NCBI RefSeq assembly: GCF_007747795.1
Contig: NZ_CP036275.1
Span: forward strand, 6,440,001-6,504,000
Reading direction: 5' to 3'
Length of the DNA stretch: 64,000 nt
DNA from: Maioricimonas rarisocia
GTDB taxonomy: Bacteria > Planctomycetota > Planctomycetia > Planctomycetales > Planctomycetaceae
Below, one piece after another: positions 43,648-52,250 of the stretch. Positions within the stretch are counted from its first letter, which is position 1. Each line of letters begins with the position of its first letter. The notes beneath the pieces were generated by a model that was not told the origin of the DNA, ran no database searches, and saw only the letters and a list, made by a program, of their open reading frames with translations. Made by a program: the position numbers and the translations under genes.

Positions 43648-45555
43648 TCAGGCAGCCCGGGCGGGGATCCGTCGCTGCTCGGGCGGAATCCACGGGGCCG
43701 ACAGTTGGACGGCACTCGAGATGATCGCGGCCCACGTCATGCCCCAGACCTGCGGAAACGCCCAGATCAGCGTGATGAAATACGCCAGCATCACCGTCAG
43801 CAGCAGCGAGGAGATCCGGAAGCGTGTCGCCCGGAAGGCCCCGCAGTGCCACCACCAGCGGCGGAACATGAACAGCGTTCCGAAGAACATCATGTACCCG
43901 ATTGCTGTCGGATGACCGTTCAAGTCGTAGAGCGGCAGCGTCCCGACGTTCGTAAACAGGGCATCGGGATTGCTGGAGACACTGCCGGTGTCCGGCAGGT
44001 TGGGGGCGTCGACCATCAGGAAGTTGCTCGTTCCCCAGGCGGCCAGTCCGACTCCGGCGCCCGCCAGCAGCAACAGCAGCCGGCGGCTGCCCCGTTCCAT
44101 TCGCATTCCTTCGAACAGCTTGCAGACGCCCGTGACCGCCCAGACAGCCATCAGGGCCGTGGCGACAAACAATCCGATCGCAGCCGGATCGAGATGGCCG
44201 AGACCAAGGTTGTTCTGGAAGAAGCGCGGGGAAACCGCGGCGACGCCTGCCGTCAGGACGGCCACGATCGCCGAAGAAAATGCCGCCGACGTCGACCATT
44301 CGGCCAGGCGTCGCCGAAACGTCATCGGGCGTCGATCGTCGGGATTGAGTTCCCGATACCGTTTGCGCGACAGCCGGACGGCCCGGGGTCTTCGTGTCAC
44401 TGGTCGGGCAGCGACGTGTCCGCCGCCGTTCCCTTCGCGCAGACCGTCGTAGAACGCGTGCGCACTCGAATTGAGCGTCTGAATGGCCAGCCAGGAGAGG
44501 TACCCGATGCCGACCAGAGTCCAGTAGCCCATCGTGGCGCCGACAAATCCGCCGCGACCGAAGCCAAACATGATGAAGACAAGCCAGCCCAGCAGAAGCC
44601 ACGGCCAGACGCCCCCACCCTGCGAATCGCAGGCCATTGGATGCGTCCGTTGATGGACGGCAGGACCGTGGGCGGGTCGGGCCCGGTATCGCTTTTCGCC
44701 GTTCACACGCGGCCGCCGGGGACCTTCGACCGATGCATCATCAATGTCGATCGCTTCGCCCCGGCCCACAACAGCGACGTTGAACGCGTCGGCAAACGCG
44801 CGCACCGAGTGGTAACGCTCGCCCGGCTCCTTGGCCAGAGCCTTGGCGATCACCGGCTGGATGCGCGGCGGAAGCGGCGCGAGATCCGGCTCGGACGCCA
44901 GATGTTTCATCAGAATCTCGCCCGTCGACTCGCCGTCGAACGGGACGGCCCCGGTCAGCATCTCGTAGAGCATGATGCCCAGGGCGTAGACATCGACTTC
45001 CTTGCCGTAGCGCCCCTTGGCGACTTCGGGAGCCATGTAGTAGACGGTACCGACACTCTGCGTCTGGGCGCTGCGTCGGGAGGGGGTGATGAACTTCGAG
45101 AGACCGACGTCTCCCACCTTCACGATGCCGTTGTCACTGAAGACGTTGGCCGGCTTCAGATCGCGATGGACCAGACCACGGTCGTGCAGAAACTCGATCC
45201 CGGCTGCCATGCCGGGCAGCCAGCGACGGACCTCCTCCATCGGCATGCCGTCGGGGTGACGACGGATGGCCGCGTCGAGCGTCTCGCCGGCGACATATTC
45301 CATGATGATCCAGTGATCGCCGTCGCCGTCCTGCTTGATATCGAAGATGGTCACCAGGTTGGGGTGACTGAGATTCAGGCATTGCTGCACACCCCGAAGC
45401 TCAACCTCGGAGTTGTTCTGCAGCAGCTTCATGGCGACTTCGCGACCGGCGTCCGTCAGGCCGTAGTACACCTCCCCAAACCCGCCACGGTAGATGGCGC
45501 GTTTGATGGTGTAGCCTTCAAGTGGCCGTGATTCTGGTGCGAATGTGAATTTCAT
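43648..45555 (-). CDS. Ser/Thr protein kinase with multi-helix membrane domain
   Basis: 635 residues. Kinase domain (about 12-270): Gly-rich loop YRGGFGEVYYG, Lys43 in VAMKLL, Glu52, catalytic HRDLKPANV with Asp132, the metal loop as DVG (Asp149) instead of DFG, and GTVYYMAPEVAKG. All catalytic residues are present. The C-terminal part (about 310-630) has six or more membrane helices, more than the single helix of most PASTA or PknB kinases, separated by an Arg-rich stretch. The FHA gene lies 128 bases upstream on the same strand, as in many kinase/FHA pairs. Confidence 0.9.
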   Translation of the reverse strand: MKFTFAPESRPLEGYTIKRAIYRGGFGEVYYGLTDAGREVAMKLLQNNSEVELRGVQQCLNLSHPNLVTIFDIKQDGDGDHWIIMEYVAGETLDAAIRRHPDGMPMEEVRRWLPGMAAGIEFLHDRGLVHRDLKPANVFSDNGIVKVGDVGLSKFITPSRRSAQTQSVGTVYYMAPEVAKGRYGKEVDVYALGIMLYEMLTGAVPFDGESTGEILMKHLASEPDLAPLPPRIQPVIAKALAKEPGERYHSVRAFADAFNVAVVGRGEAIDIDDASVEGPRRPRVNGEKRYRARPAHGPAVHQRTHPMACDSQGGGVWPWLLLGWLVFIMFGFGRGGFVGATMGYWTLVGIGYLSWLAIQTLNSSAHAFYDGLREGNGGGHVAARPVTRRPRAVRLSRKRYRELNPDDRRPMTFRRRLAEWSTSAAFSSAIVAVLTAGVAAVSPRFFQNNLGLGHLDPAAIGLFVATALMAVWAVTGVCKLFEGMRMERGSRRLLLLLAGAGVGLAAWGTSNFLMVDAPNLPDTGSVSSNPDALFTNVGTLPLYDLNGHPTAIGYMMFFGTLFMFRRWWWHCGAFRATRFRISSLLLTVMLAYFITLIWAFPQVWGMTWAAIISSAVQLSAPWIPPEQRRIPARAA

Positions 45556-45683
45556 TGAGTCGTTTCCGGTGACTCAGGGGATCATGCGTCGCTGCCAGCC
45601 CCCCCTGGCCGGGCCGACCTTCCACTGCATCGGAGTTACCGACATGGCGAGTCACATCTGAGGAACAATACTCCTGAAGCTTC

Positions 45684-46346
45684 TTACGCTGTTTCACTTC
45701 CTGGCCGCGGCAGGACTTCGACACGAAACCGGATATCGGCCGTCTCGACGATCGAACCATCGCTCAGAGGCTGCATCGGTTCCTTCCTGCCGTCGTCGAC
45801 CGAGACCCCTTTCCGCGACTTGCACCACAACGTGCCGCCACGCGGAAACAGGGCCGCCCACGAGGACGCGAACGGACACCGGATATGGTGGTCGTCCGCA
45901 GGACCGAGCAGACAGACCTGCTCGACCAGGACGATGCCGTCCACCCGTTGGGGCGGACGATGGCCGCTGAGGAACCCGAGCACGGCTGTGCCCGAGAGGG
46001 GATTCGGCTGCTGAAACTGCAACTGGACACCGGGATGCAGTTCGATCCGGTTTCCCTCCCGCAGGGAGGCCATCCCGTCGACGGCACGCCCATCCAGGGA
46101 GGTCTGTCCGACGGCGTCGATCAGCCAGCTTTCGCCGCTGCGGATGACCGTCAAATGCTTCCGTGAAATCCCAGCCATGAGGGAGACATCCTGGTCGTCC
46201 CGTCCCGGACCGGCGGCTCCGATCACAAATTCCTGCCCTGTCAGCACCATCCACGTCCCCACTCCGTCGACCCACAGCAGGTAACGCGCCGACGCGGGCG
46301 AGTGTGCGCTGTGATCGTCGGCCGGTGACGTGAACGAGGCGGACAT
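45684..46346 (-). CDS. FHA-domain protein
   Basis: 220 residues. An FHA domain at about 25-110 shows FVIGAAGPGRDD (loop with Gly and Arg), ISRKHLTVI (the SRxH of the phosphothreonine pocket) and then SLDGRAV in the place of the usual Asn-Gly. The C-terminal half (about 125-215) looks like a second, degenerate FHA domain (VCLLGPADDHHIRCPF, GVSVDDGRKEPM). It probably binds phosphothreonine on the kinase encoded next or on its substrates. Cytoplasmic, with no membrane helix. Confidence 0.85.
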   Translation of the reverse strand: MSASFTSPADDHSAHSPASARYLLWVDGVGTWMVLTGQEFVIGAAGPGRDDQDVSLMAGISRKHLTVIRSGESWLIDAVGQTSLDGRAVDGMASLREGNRIELHPGVQLQFQQPNPLSGTAVLGFLSGHRPPQRVDGIVLVEQVCLLGPADDHHIRCPFASSWAALFPRGGTLWCKSRKGVSVDDGRKEPMQPLSDGSIVETADIRFRVEVLPRPGSETA

Positions 46347-46601
46347 GACGAGCTGGTCTCACAGTTTGAGAAACGTCGGAAGGGTGCCGGCGGCTCACTC
46401 GAATCCACAGTCCCGCCGGTTTCATTCTCGACCGCAGAGTGCCGATCATCAACTGCGGAACTGGTTTACAGGACGCAAATCACGAGGGATCAGTTCCGCG
46501 AAGCTCAAGCGCGAGAACAGGCAACGAGCCCCGAGGGCGTCGCTGCCTGTCGCTCGCGGGCAATTCCCCACACCGGTTCGTGGCCGGAGCCACTGAGCCG
46601 A

Positions 46602-47414
46602 TCAGTCAATGTTGCGGACAATCTGAGTCTCGTCGGCACCATTCTCACCGAAGTACCGTTCGACCTGCTCGGCGATGTCGACGGGCACGTCCTGCTCTTC
46701 GGTTTCGACCGGGATCAGGCCGGTGAACTTGCCGTCGGCATCGAGCATCTTTTCGCGAACGTCGAGCTGCTTGTTGAGCTCGGAGACGAGCGACTTGCAC
46801 CGCGTCAGGTACGAATCGTCAATCTGCAGTTCGCTGATGGTTTCAGCCGCTTCGACACTCCGCAGACGGGCTTCGAGCCGTTCGATCTCGACCTGGAGGT
46901 CCTTCTTGGCCGAAAGCATCCGTTCGAGCTTTTCACGATGGGAATCGTGAGCACGGCTCTTGGCGTCGAGAATCTGCCGCTCGCGGGCGAGCGTGTCCTC
47001 GGCCACCTTGAAGCGGTCAAACCGCTCGGACAGGTCACGCTGGACTTCGCCGGTGCTGTAGCTGCGACCGGAGTACACCAGACGGGTCTTGCCGCCCTTG
47101 AGATCCGACGTCAGCGTCAGGATCGCTTCTTCCTGCCCCTTGAGGTCCTTTTCCTTGCGGGCGATCGAGTCGCGGAGGCGATCGATCTCGACCTCTTCTT
47201 CGGCGATCACATGCATCGACTTGCGGATCTCCGGCACGAGGCCGTCGATCATTTCGCGAGCCCGCTGGAGTTCGAATTCGATCGGCACTTCGCTGCGGAC
47301 GGTGTCGCGAACCGAATTCACGCCGGTGGTTACGTAGCTGGCAGCGTCCCGCCCGAAAACGAGTCCGCCAATCACCGCTGCCGTCAGGGTTCCGAGAATC
47401 GCCTTCTTAATCAT
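46602..47414 (-). CDS. Membrane-anchored coiled-coil protein
   Basis: 270 residues. An N-terminal helix (about 4-22) anchors a long coiled coil (about 55-235) with heptads such as EEEVEIDRLRDSIARKEKDLKGQEEAIL. SD GGAGCG precedes the ATG. It resembles PspA-type or other planctomycete coiled-coil proteins in shape only; no family motif. The gap of 255 bases to the FHA gene holds nothing recognisable. Confidence 0.7.
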   Translation of the reverse strand: MIKKAILGTLTAAVIGGLVFGRDAASYVTTGVNSVRDTVRSEVPIEFELQRAREMIDGLVPEIRKSMHVIAEEEVEIDRLRDSIARKEKDLKGQEEAILTLTSDLKGGKTRLVYSGRSYSTGEVQRDLSERFDRFKVAEDTLARERQILDAKSRAHDSHREKLERMLSAKKDLQVEIERLEARLRSVEAAETISELQIDDSYLTRCKSLVSELNKQLDVREKMLDADGKFTGLIPVETEEQDVPVDIAEQVERYFGENGADETQIVRNID

Positions 47415-47765
47415 GGCGAACGCTCCTATGCGAATGTCACTGGACCTGGGTGCGAGCTTTCTGACCGGGACTTCCGGTCTGTCTCTGCCCCGTTATTCGC
47501 AGGAGCCGGGAGAATATTGCAGAGTTTTCAATGGATTTCCGGGCCCGCCAGCACCAAACAACCGTAAACCACCCTACAGAAACGCGTTACAACTCACACC
47601 CCATGTAAGAACGGGCCGATGCACGGCCACTCGACGGCGTCTCTGCCGGCGGTCAACGATGGGTGCCACGCCCTCACGGCGAAAGCCGGGTGGGCATGCC
47701 GGGATTGCGTCATCAGCGTTCGACTTTGCTTCGGAGCAGGTGTGGCCGGTGGCGTCGCAACGGGG
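47415..47765. other. Gene-free stretch upstream of the tandem repeats
   Basis: No credible gene. The left part must hold the promoter of the coiled-coil gene that starts at 47414. From about 47640 on, the sequence begins to look like fragments of palindromic repeats. Confidence 0.4.
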
Positions 47766-48287
47766 TGGCTGGCGGTCGAGCCGCAGGCGAGCCCCCAGCC
47801 GAATGGCAGGTCGACGAGCGCACGGCAGACAGGAATGTCTGCCCCACTGGACTCCCGCAGTGGATGCCTTCCTCTGAGTTCACACGGCTCGCAGAGCCGT
47901 GGCACCCTGCGAGCTGGAACCGTCCCCCTCAATCGGACTGCGACGGCCGGCAATAGCCGGCCCTACCGTACTTGCGGCGTCCATCGCCAGAGTGCAGCGT
48001 GGCTGGCGGTCGAGCCGCAGGCGAGCCCCCAGCCGAATAGCAGGTCGACGAGCGCACGGCAGACAGGAATGTCTGCCCCACTGATCTACCGAGGTGGATG
48101 CCTTCCTCTGAGTTCACACGGCTCGCAGAGCCGTGGCACCCTGCGAGCTGGAACCGTCCCCCTCAATCGGACTGCGACGGCCGGCAATAGCCGGCCCTAC
48201 CGTACTTGCGGCGTCCATCGCCAGAGTGCAGCGTGGCTGGCGGTCGAGCCGCAGGCGAGCCCCCAGCCGAATGGCAGGTCGACGAGC
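47766..48287. repeat. 234-bp tandem repeat, two full units and a partial third
   Basis: Units start at 47766, 48000 and 48234 and share the first word TGGCTGGCGGTCGAGCCG. The third stops after 54 bases. Each full unit holds, in order, a Cys-like GC-rich module ending near GACGAGC, a palindrome GGCAGAC with GTCTGCC, a palindrome CACGGCTC with GAGCCGTG and a palindrome GGCCGGC with GCCGGCC, followed by CCTAC. Units 1 and 2 are nearly identical apart from one base early and a cluster of about ten differences near the middle. The same modules recur at 51.7-51.9 kb and 53.4 kb. Confidence 0.9.
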
Positions 48288-48338
48288 CGAGGGCTCCCTC
48301 AACGCACGTGCCTCGCAAGATGGTGGCACCCGGCCTGG

Positions 48339-50288
48339 TCAGAAAATGGCCGCATCGAAACAGGGAACCGGCACGTAGCCGGCCGGGTTCGTCCCGGCAG
48401 ACGACGTCCGGGGAACCGGCTTCCACTCGGTCCGCTTTCCTTCCGGCTCGATCTGCACGCGCATCGCATTCGGCACGGCGGCCGTCTCCGCGGAGTTCAC
48501 GTTCGCTTCCAGACGAATCCGTCCGGAGGAGACCGCAATAGTTTCCAGTCGGGCGCGACGCGTCTCGCCGGGCGCGAGTCGGGCAATCCGGTGCTCGACG
48601 ACCCTTCCGTGCTCATGCTTCAGTTCCGCCGGAAGGTTCACCGTGATCACGACGTCCGTAGCGACCGCGTTGCCATGATTGGTCACTTCGTAGAGGGCCG
48701 CGACGGGACCGCCGGCGACGATCGGGCTGGTCGTCATCCGGCCCTTCAGAGTCAGCAGGGGCTTGCGGGCCGGCCGAGGCTCAGGGACAGGTTCCGGCTC
48801 GGGCTCAACGATCGGTTCCGGCTGTGGTTCGACGATTGGTTCCGGCTCCGGTTCCTCCTCGACAGGTGGTGTCACGGGAACCGGCGGACGGGCCGGGATC
48901 GAACTGGCCGGCGGGACAAACGGACGGGGCATCGGTCGCTCGATCCGTTCCCGAGGAAAGGGGAGTGCCGGCTCGGGGTCTTCGACCGGTTCGGGGAGTG
49001 GATGGGGAGTCGGTTCCGGTTCGGGCTCCGGCTCGACAACAGGTTCAGGTTCCGGTTCCAGAGGCTGCTCGGGGGCCGGCTCCGGTTCCGGCGGCGGCTG
49101 CACCTGCGTGACAGCAGCCACACGGCTGGTTGCTGCGACAAACGACCGCGTTTCAACCGTCTCGTCGAACTTCGCCGTCATCACGACCGAGAGTTCACGA
49201 ACCTCTTCCGGCGCGAGCGTGCCCAGATCCCACTGCAGAAACCCGTCCTCATCGACCGCCGCCGGCGGGCTGACCGTCGAGACTGCCTGCGGGTCAGGAA
49301 CTTCCTCCCGGATCACCAGATTCTCGATGACGTGCTCGCCGACGTTCCGCACGACCACGGTATAACGCAGTGGCTCACCGTCCGGCGTCTCCGGGGGCAA
49401 CTGCTTCACAACGTTCAGACCAGACAGAAACGCCGGCAGGGGACGGTCAAACTCGGGTACGGTCTCGCTTGCCGACAGAAACGGCGGTCCCATCGCTTCG
49501 ACCTTCGGAACGCCCAGCTGCTCGAAGTACGACACGAAATCGTCTTCGTCGGCCGCTTCGTCTTCGGCGCGGATCGTCCGCGTCGTCCACAGATCCTCGA
49601 CGGCGAAGGGATCGGTCCGCTGGTACGGCTCAGGGCGAACCGGCACCGACACCACGGTCTTCAGCTCAGTTGGATCCCAGCCCGGGGGCATCTGCGTGTG
49701 CAGCCAGTCCACTTCAATCCGTGGCATCGACGGCGGCGTCGGCACGGGGCGGGGGACGAATTCTTCGGCGGGCTCAGGTTCCGGCTCGAAGACCGGCATC
49801 GGCCGGGACGACTCGACCACCTTCGGCTGGGGAGCCGGCTCGGGTTCCGGTTGCGGTTCCGGCTCTTCCGGTGCGGGCTCCGGCTGCTCTTCCTGTTCTG
49901 CGGCAGCGGGTGTCCGCGCCACGGCCGGCTGTTCGCCGGGAAAGAGAAACAGCAGCACGGTGAGCATCACCCCGAGCGTGCCGGCAATGGCGCCGAGTGT
50001 CCACGTCGGTGCCACGCGCACGGGACGCTGCACGAACTCCCACACGCGAAGGCCCGCTTCCCGCATTCGGGAGGCAGCGACAACAGCAGTGGCCGCTGCG
50101 AAGGCGCGTGCACGGGGCAGGGCAAGCCGGCACCAGGCAATCGCATCCCGACCCCACCAGCGCACGCGCAGCAGGAAGCGGAGAAACTGGTACCAGATCG
50201 CGAACACCACTGGAATGAGATGTCGCGGCCTGAGGAGATGTCCGGGAGCAGCCACGGGATCGCTCCTTTCCCTCGATCGATCCGTCAC
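48339..50288 (-). CDS. Membrane protein with DUF11 domains and Pro/Glu repeats
   Basis: 649 residues, GTG start. Two hydrophobic segments near residues 22-42 and 97-117, then a run of Glu-Pro repeats (about 130-165), a DUF11-like immunoglobulin fold (about 285-395, VVRNVGEHVIENLVIREEVPDP), a second long Glu/Pro repeat (about 400-540) and a second DUF11-like domain (about 545-630, VTNHGNAVATDVVITVNLP). Such domains occur in extracellular or cell-wall proteins; the Pro/Glu stretches would be stiff, charged spacers. It is divergent from the next gene. Confidence 0.8.
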   Translation of the reverse strand: MTDRSRERSDPVAAPGHLLRPRHLIPVVFAIWYQFLRFLLRVRWWGRDAIAWCRLALPRARAFAAATAVVAASRMREAGLRVWEFVQRPVRVAPTWTLGAIAGTLGVMLTVLLFLFPGEQPAVARTPAAAEQEEQPEPAPEEPEPQPEPEPAPQPKVVESSRPMPVFEPEPEPAEEFVPRPVPTPPSMPRIEVDWLHTQMPPGWDPTELKTVVSVPVRPEPYQRTDPFAVEDLWTTRTIRAEDEAADEDDFVSYFEQLGVPKVEAMGPPFLSASETVPEFDRPLPAFLSGLNVVKQLPPETPDGEPLRYTVVVRNVGEHVIENLVIREEVPDPQAVSTVSPPAAVDEDGFLQWDLGTLAPEEVRELSVVMTAKFDETVETRSFVAATSRVAAVTQVQPPPEPEPAPEQPLEPEPEPVVEPEPEPEPTPHPLPEPVEDPEPALPFPRERIERPMPRPFVPPASSIPARPPVPVTPPVEEEPEPEPIVEPQPEPIVEPEPEPVPEPRPARKPLLTLKGRMTTSPIVAGGPVAALYEVTNHGNAVATDVVITVNLPAELKHEHGRVVEHRIARLAPGETRRARLETIAVSSGRIRLEANVNSAETAAVPNAMRVQIEPEGKRTEWKPVPRTSSAGTNPAGYVPVPCFDAAIF

Positions 50289-50428
50289 GCGCGGTCCGTC
50301 CGCGCACTTCAGGAAATACCAGATTCCCGGCCGTTTCGAAAGACGTGATCACGGAGCAGCCCCGCGGTCGAGTGCAACAGAACTCTGGTGATCGCACTCG
50401 CGCACCGGCGAAATCGGCCAGATTGATC

Positions 50429-50458
50429 TTGGCGGGTTCGCGGAACCGGTCTTATACT
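50429..50458 (+). promoter_or_regulatory. Sigma-70-type promoter for the RmlD-like gene
   Basis: TTGGCG at 50429-50434 and TATACT at 50453-50458 with an 18-base spacer, about 200 bases before the start codon at 50660, in the 371-base gap between divergent genes. No other feature was seen there. Confidence 0.5.
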
Positions 50459-50659
50459 CCGCCGCCCGTTCACGACCGGCCACTGGAAGGACCGGAAAGG
50501 AACAGGGGACTGACCCCGGCAGCGGATCTCCGGCTCTGTCGGAATCCGGAAAACAACGACGTAATGGAAGGCCGTCGCCGCGCGGAGTCGCGTTCGCCAC
50601 CGCCGAACTCGATCACGGTTGAGGGTCTTCGACAACACGCCAACGCATGGAGGCACAGC

Positions 50660-51598
50660 GTGGAGACAATTCTGGTCGTCGGAATCGATTCGGTCGTGGG
50701 AGCCAACCTGGCCGCTCAACTGGCCGATCAATACCAGGTGCACGGGCTCTCACAGGGTCCCCACATCCTGATCGATGGATGCGACACGGCATCGGTCGCG
50801 TTCGATGAAGACACCCCGTTTGATTCGATTCGCCAGCATGCCCCCGACATGGTGGTGTACTGCGGACCTGCCGCACACTCCGCCTGGGAACTGTCGTCGG
50901 CGGCTCGAATCAAGCCGGGCAACATCGACACTGCCCGCAGCTGGGCCGCAGCGGCGGCAGAGCAGGGAAGCCGCTTTACCTTCGTCTCGTCCGACGCCGT
51001 CTTCACCGGCCCGTGGATGTTTCACGACGAAGAAAGCCTGGGCATCTGCCACAGCCCGGAAGCCGCGATCATCCGCAAGACGGAATCTGCGGTTCGTGAT
51101 GCCTGCCACGAAGCACTGATCCTGCGGACCAATGCCTTCGGCTGGTCTCCCGCCGGCGATCAGGCTGGCTGGGCCGAATCCCTCATCGCACGGCTCGAGT
51201 CGAACCGGCTGCTCGACCTCGACTGCATCCGCCACGCCACGCCGATCCTGGCGACCGACCTGGGTGGCATCATCCAGCGGGCATGGGCAGAGAATCTCGA
51301 AGGCACCTTCCACGTCGGCGGTGCCGAGCGGGTCAGCCCGCTGCAGTTCGCCCAGCGTCTGGCGGACTACTTCGATCTGCCGTGGCTGTCGATCCGCCGC
51401 GAAGAATCGCTGACCGAGAAACCGGAAGGCTTTGGTGCCGGCGAAACCTCGCTGCAGACCAAGCAGATCCGCAAGGCTCTGTGTGTGGCGATGCCGATGC
51501 TGTCCGAAGGCCTGGACCGGCTGAAGGCCCAGTATCTCAACGGCTATCGCGACAGCTTCCGCCTTGCTGAGCAGCCGTATCACGAACGCGTCGCCTGA
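50660..51598 (+). CDS. NAD-dependent sugar-nucleotide reductase, RmlD-like
   Basis: 312 residues from a GTG with GGAGG six bases upstream; the open frame extends far further upstream but without a start that suits. The Rossmann motif is VVGIDSVVGANLAAQL, followed by SSDAVFTGPW, a site like the SSxYVFxG of dTDP-4-dehydrorhamnose reductases, and TEKPEG near the C-terminus. No classical YxxxK could be placed, as the segment reads IRKTESAVRD, so the activity may differ from RmlD. The next gene on the same strand is past a terminator. Confidence 0.75.
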   Translation: METILVVGIDSVVGANLAAQLADQYQVHGLSQGPHILIDGCDTASVAFDEDTPFDSIRQHAPDMVVYCGPAAHSAWELSSAARIKPGNIDTARSWAAAAAEQGSRFTFVSSDAVFTGPWMFHDEESLGICHSPEAAIIRKTESAVRDACHEALILRTNAFGWSPAGDQAGWAESLIARLESNRLLDLDCIRHATPILATDLGGIIQRAWAENLEGTFHVGGAERVSPLQFAQRLADYFDLPWLSIRREESLTEKPEGFGAGETSLQTKQIRKALCVAMPMLSEGLDRLKAQYLNGYRDSFRLAEQPYHERVA

Positions 51599-51643
51599 GG
51601 TTCCGTTTGTCTCCGCGGGACCGAAGAGCCCCGACGTTGGACT

Positions 51644-51680
51644 GGCCGCCTGCTGGATGATTCCACAGGCGGCCTTTTTG
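51644..51680 (+). terminator. Intrinsic terminator after the RmlD-like gene
   Basis: A perfect 9-bp stem, GGCCGCCTG and CAGGCGGCC, followed by TTTTTG. Confidence 0.88.
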
Positions 51681-51731
51681 TTGCGCGGTGGGCGTGACTG
51701 TGAGAAACGATCGTCGCCCCCCCCCCACAAG

Positions 51732-51753
51732 CCCACCGGCCGCGACCGGTGGG
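51732..51753. repeat. Palindrome shared with the terminator at 16.05 kb
   Basis: Arms CCCACCGG and CCGGTGGG; the loop differs from that at 16052-16073 by one base. Here no run of A or T is next to it, so it is a member of a palindrome family, not a terminator. Confidence 0.65.
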
Positions 51754-51764
51754 CCGAATGTGCC

Positions 51765-51899
51765 GAAGGCAGACAGGAATGTCTGCCCCACTGATCTTCC
51801 GAAGAGGATGCCTTCCTCTGAACTCGCACGGATGGCAGCGCCGTGGCACCCGGCACCCTGCAGCGACCACGACGGCCGGCAATAGCCGGCCCTACGGAG
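51765..51899. repeat. Partial copy of the 234-bp palindrome cluster, left of IS110
   Basis: Matches the second half of the unit at 48.0-48.2 kb: palindrome GGCAGAC with GTCTGCC, the word GATGCCTTCCTCTGA, a decayed CACGG palindrome, and GGCCGGC with GCCGGCC, then CCTAC. Confidence 0.8.
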
Positions 51900-51930
51900 C
51901 TGATGCAACCGCTGCACGCAGCTGCCGCGC
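51884..51930 (-). repeat. 47-bp direct repeat, left copy (duplicated 3' end of the ThiE fusion gene)
   Basis: Identical to 53469-53515 over 47 bases, then one mismatch and four more matches. Read on the minus strand it holds the last eleven or so codons of the thiamine-phosphate synthase gene and its stop. The distance between copies is 1585 bases. Confidence 0.9.
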
Positions 51931-51944
51931 GGCGGCAGGGTGGC

Positions 51945-52250
51945 TTCTATGAACGCCCGTTGCGAGTCAAGTGTCGTCTACTGCATGGTTCGAACTTTCC
52001 GGAAATCCGAACCGAACTGTGTGTCCCAGTCTTCTATCCGAGCATCCGGACGCGGTCCGTAGCCCATGTGGGGTTTTTCGAAAGAGACCGACTGCCCCAC
52101 CTGGCGACGAGCAGGCTCTCCGTCAGGAGAGACGATCCCAAGCCACCCTCGAGCTCGTCAGTCTCACGGGCCACAGTTCGATTCAGCATCTCCTCTCAAA
52201 GAATTCTGTCTGTTCGTCGCTCGTCCGCAGTATCCTCCGCGGAGTGCACG
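51945..52250 (-). ncRNA. Candidate bridge RNA region of the IS110 element
   Basis: About 300 noncoding bases follow the transposase stop. They hold a hairpin CTCTCC with GGAGAG near 52110-52125 and have no reading frame of interest. IS110-group elements encode a bridge RNA in a noncoding end; in some it lies 3' of the gene. This is an inference from position and size, as no loops were matched to target or donor. Confidence 0.35.

Noticed and set aside
43705-45531. 608-residue open frame opposite the kinase gene
   Set aside because: Complement of an intact kinase with all catalytic motifs; composition of a shadow.
47766-48287. CRISPR array
   Set aside because: The repeats are 234 bp in direct contact, without spacers, and no cas gene is near.
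47619-50348. 909-residue open frame over the tandem repeats and opposite the DUF11 gene
   Set aside because: Its first part translates the palindromic repeats and the rest is the complement of the Glu-Pro repeats; no ribosome site or domain.
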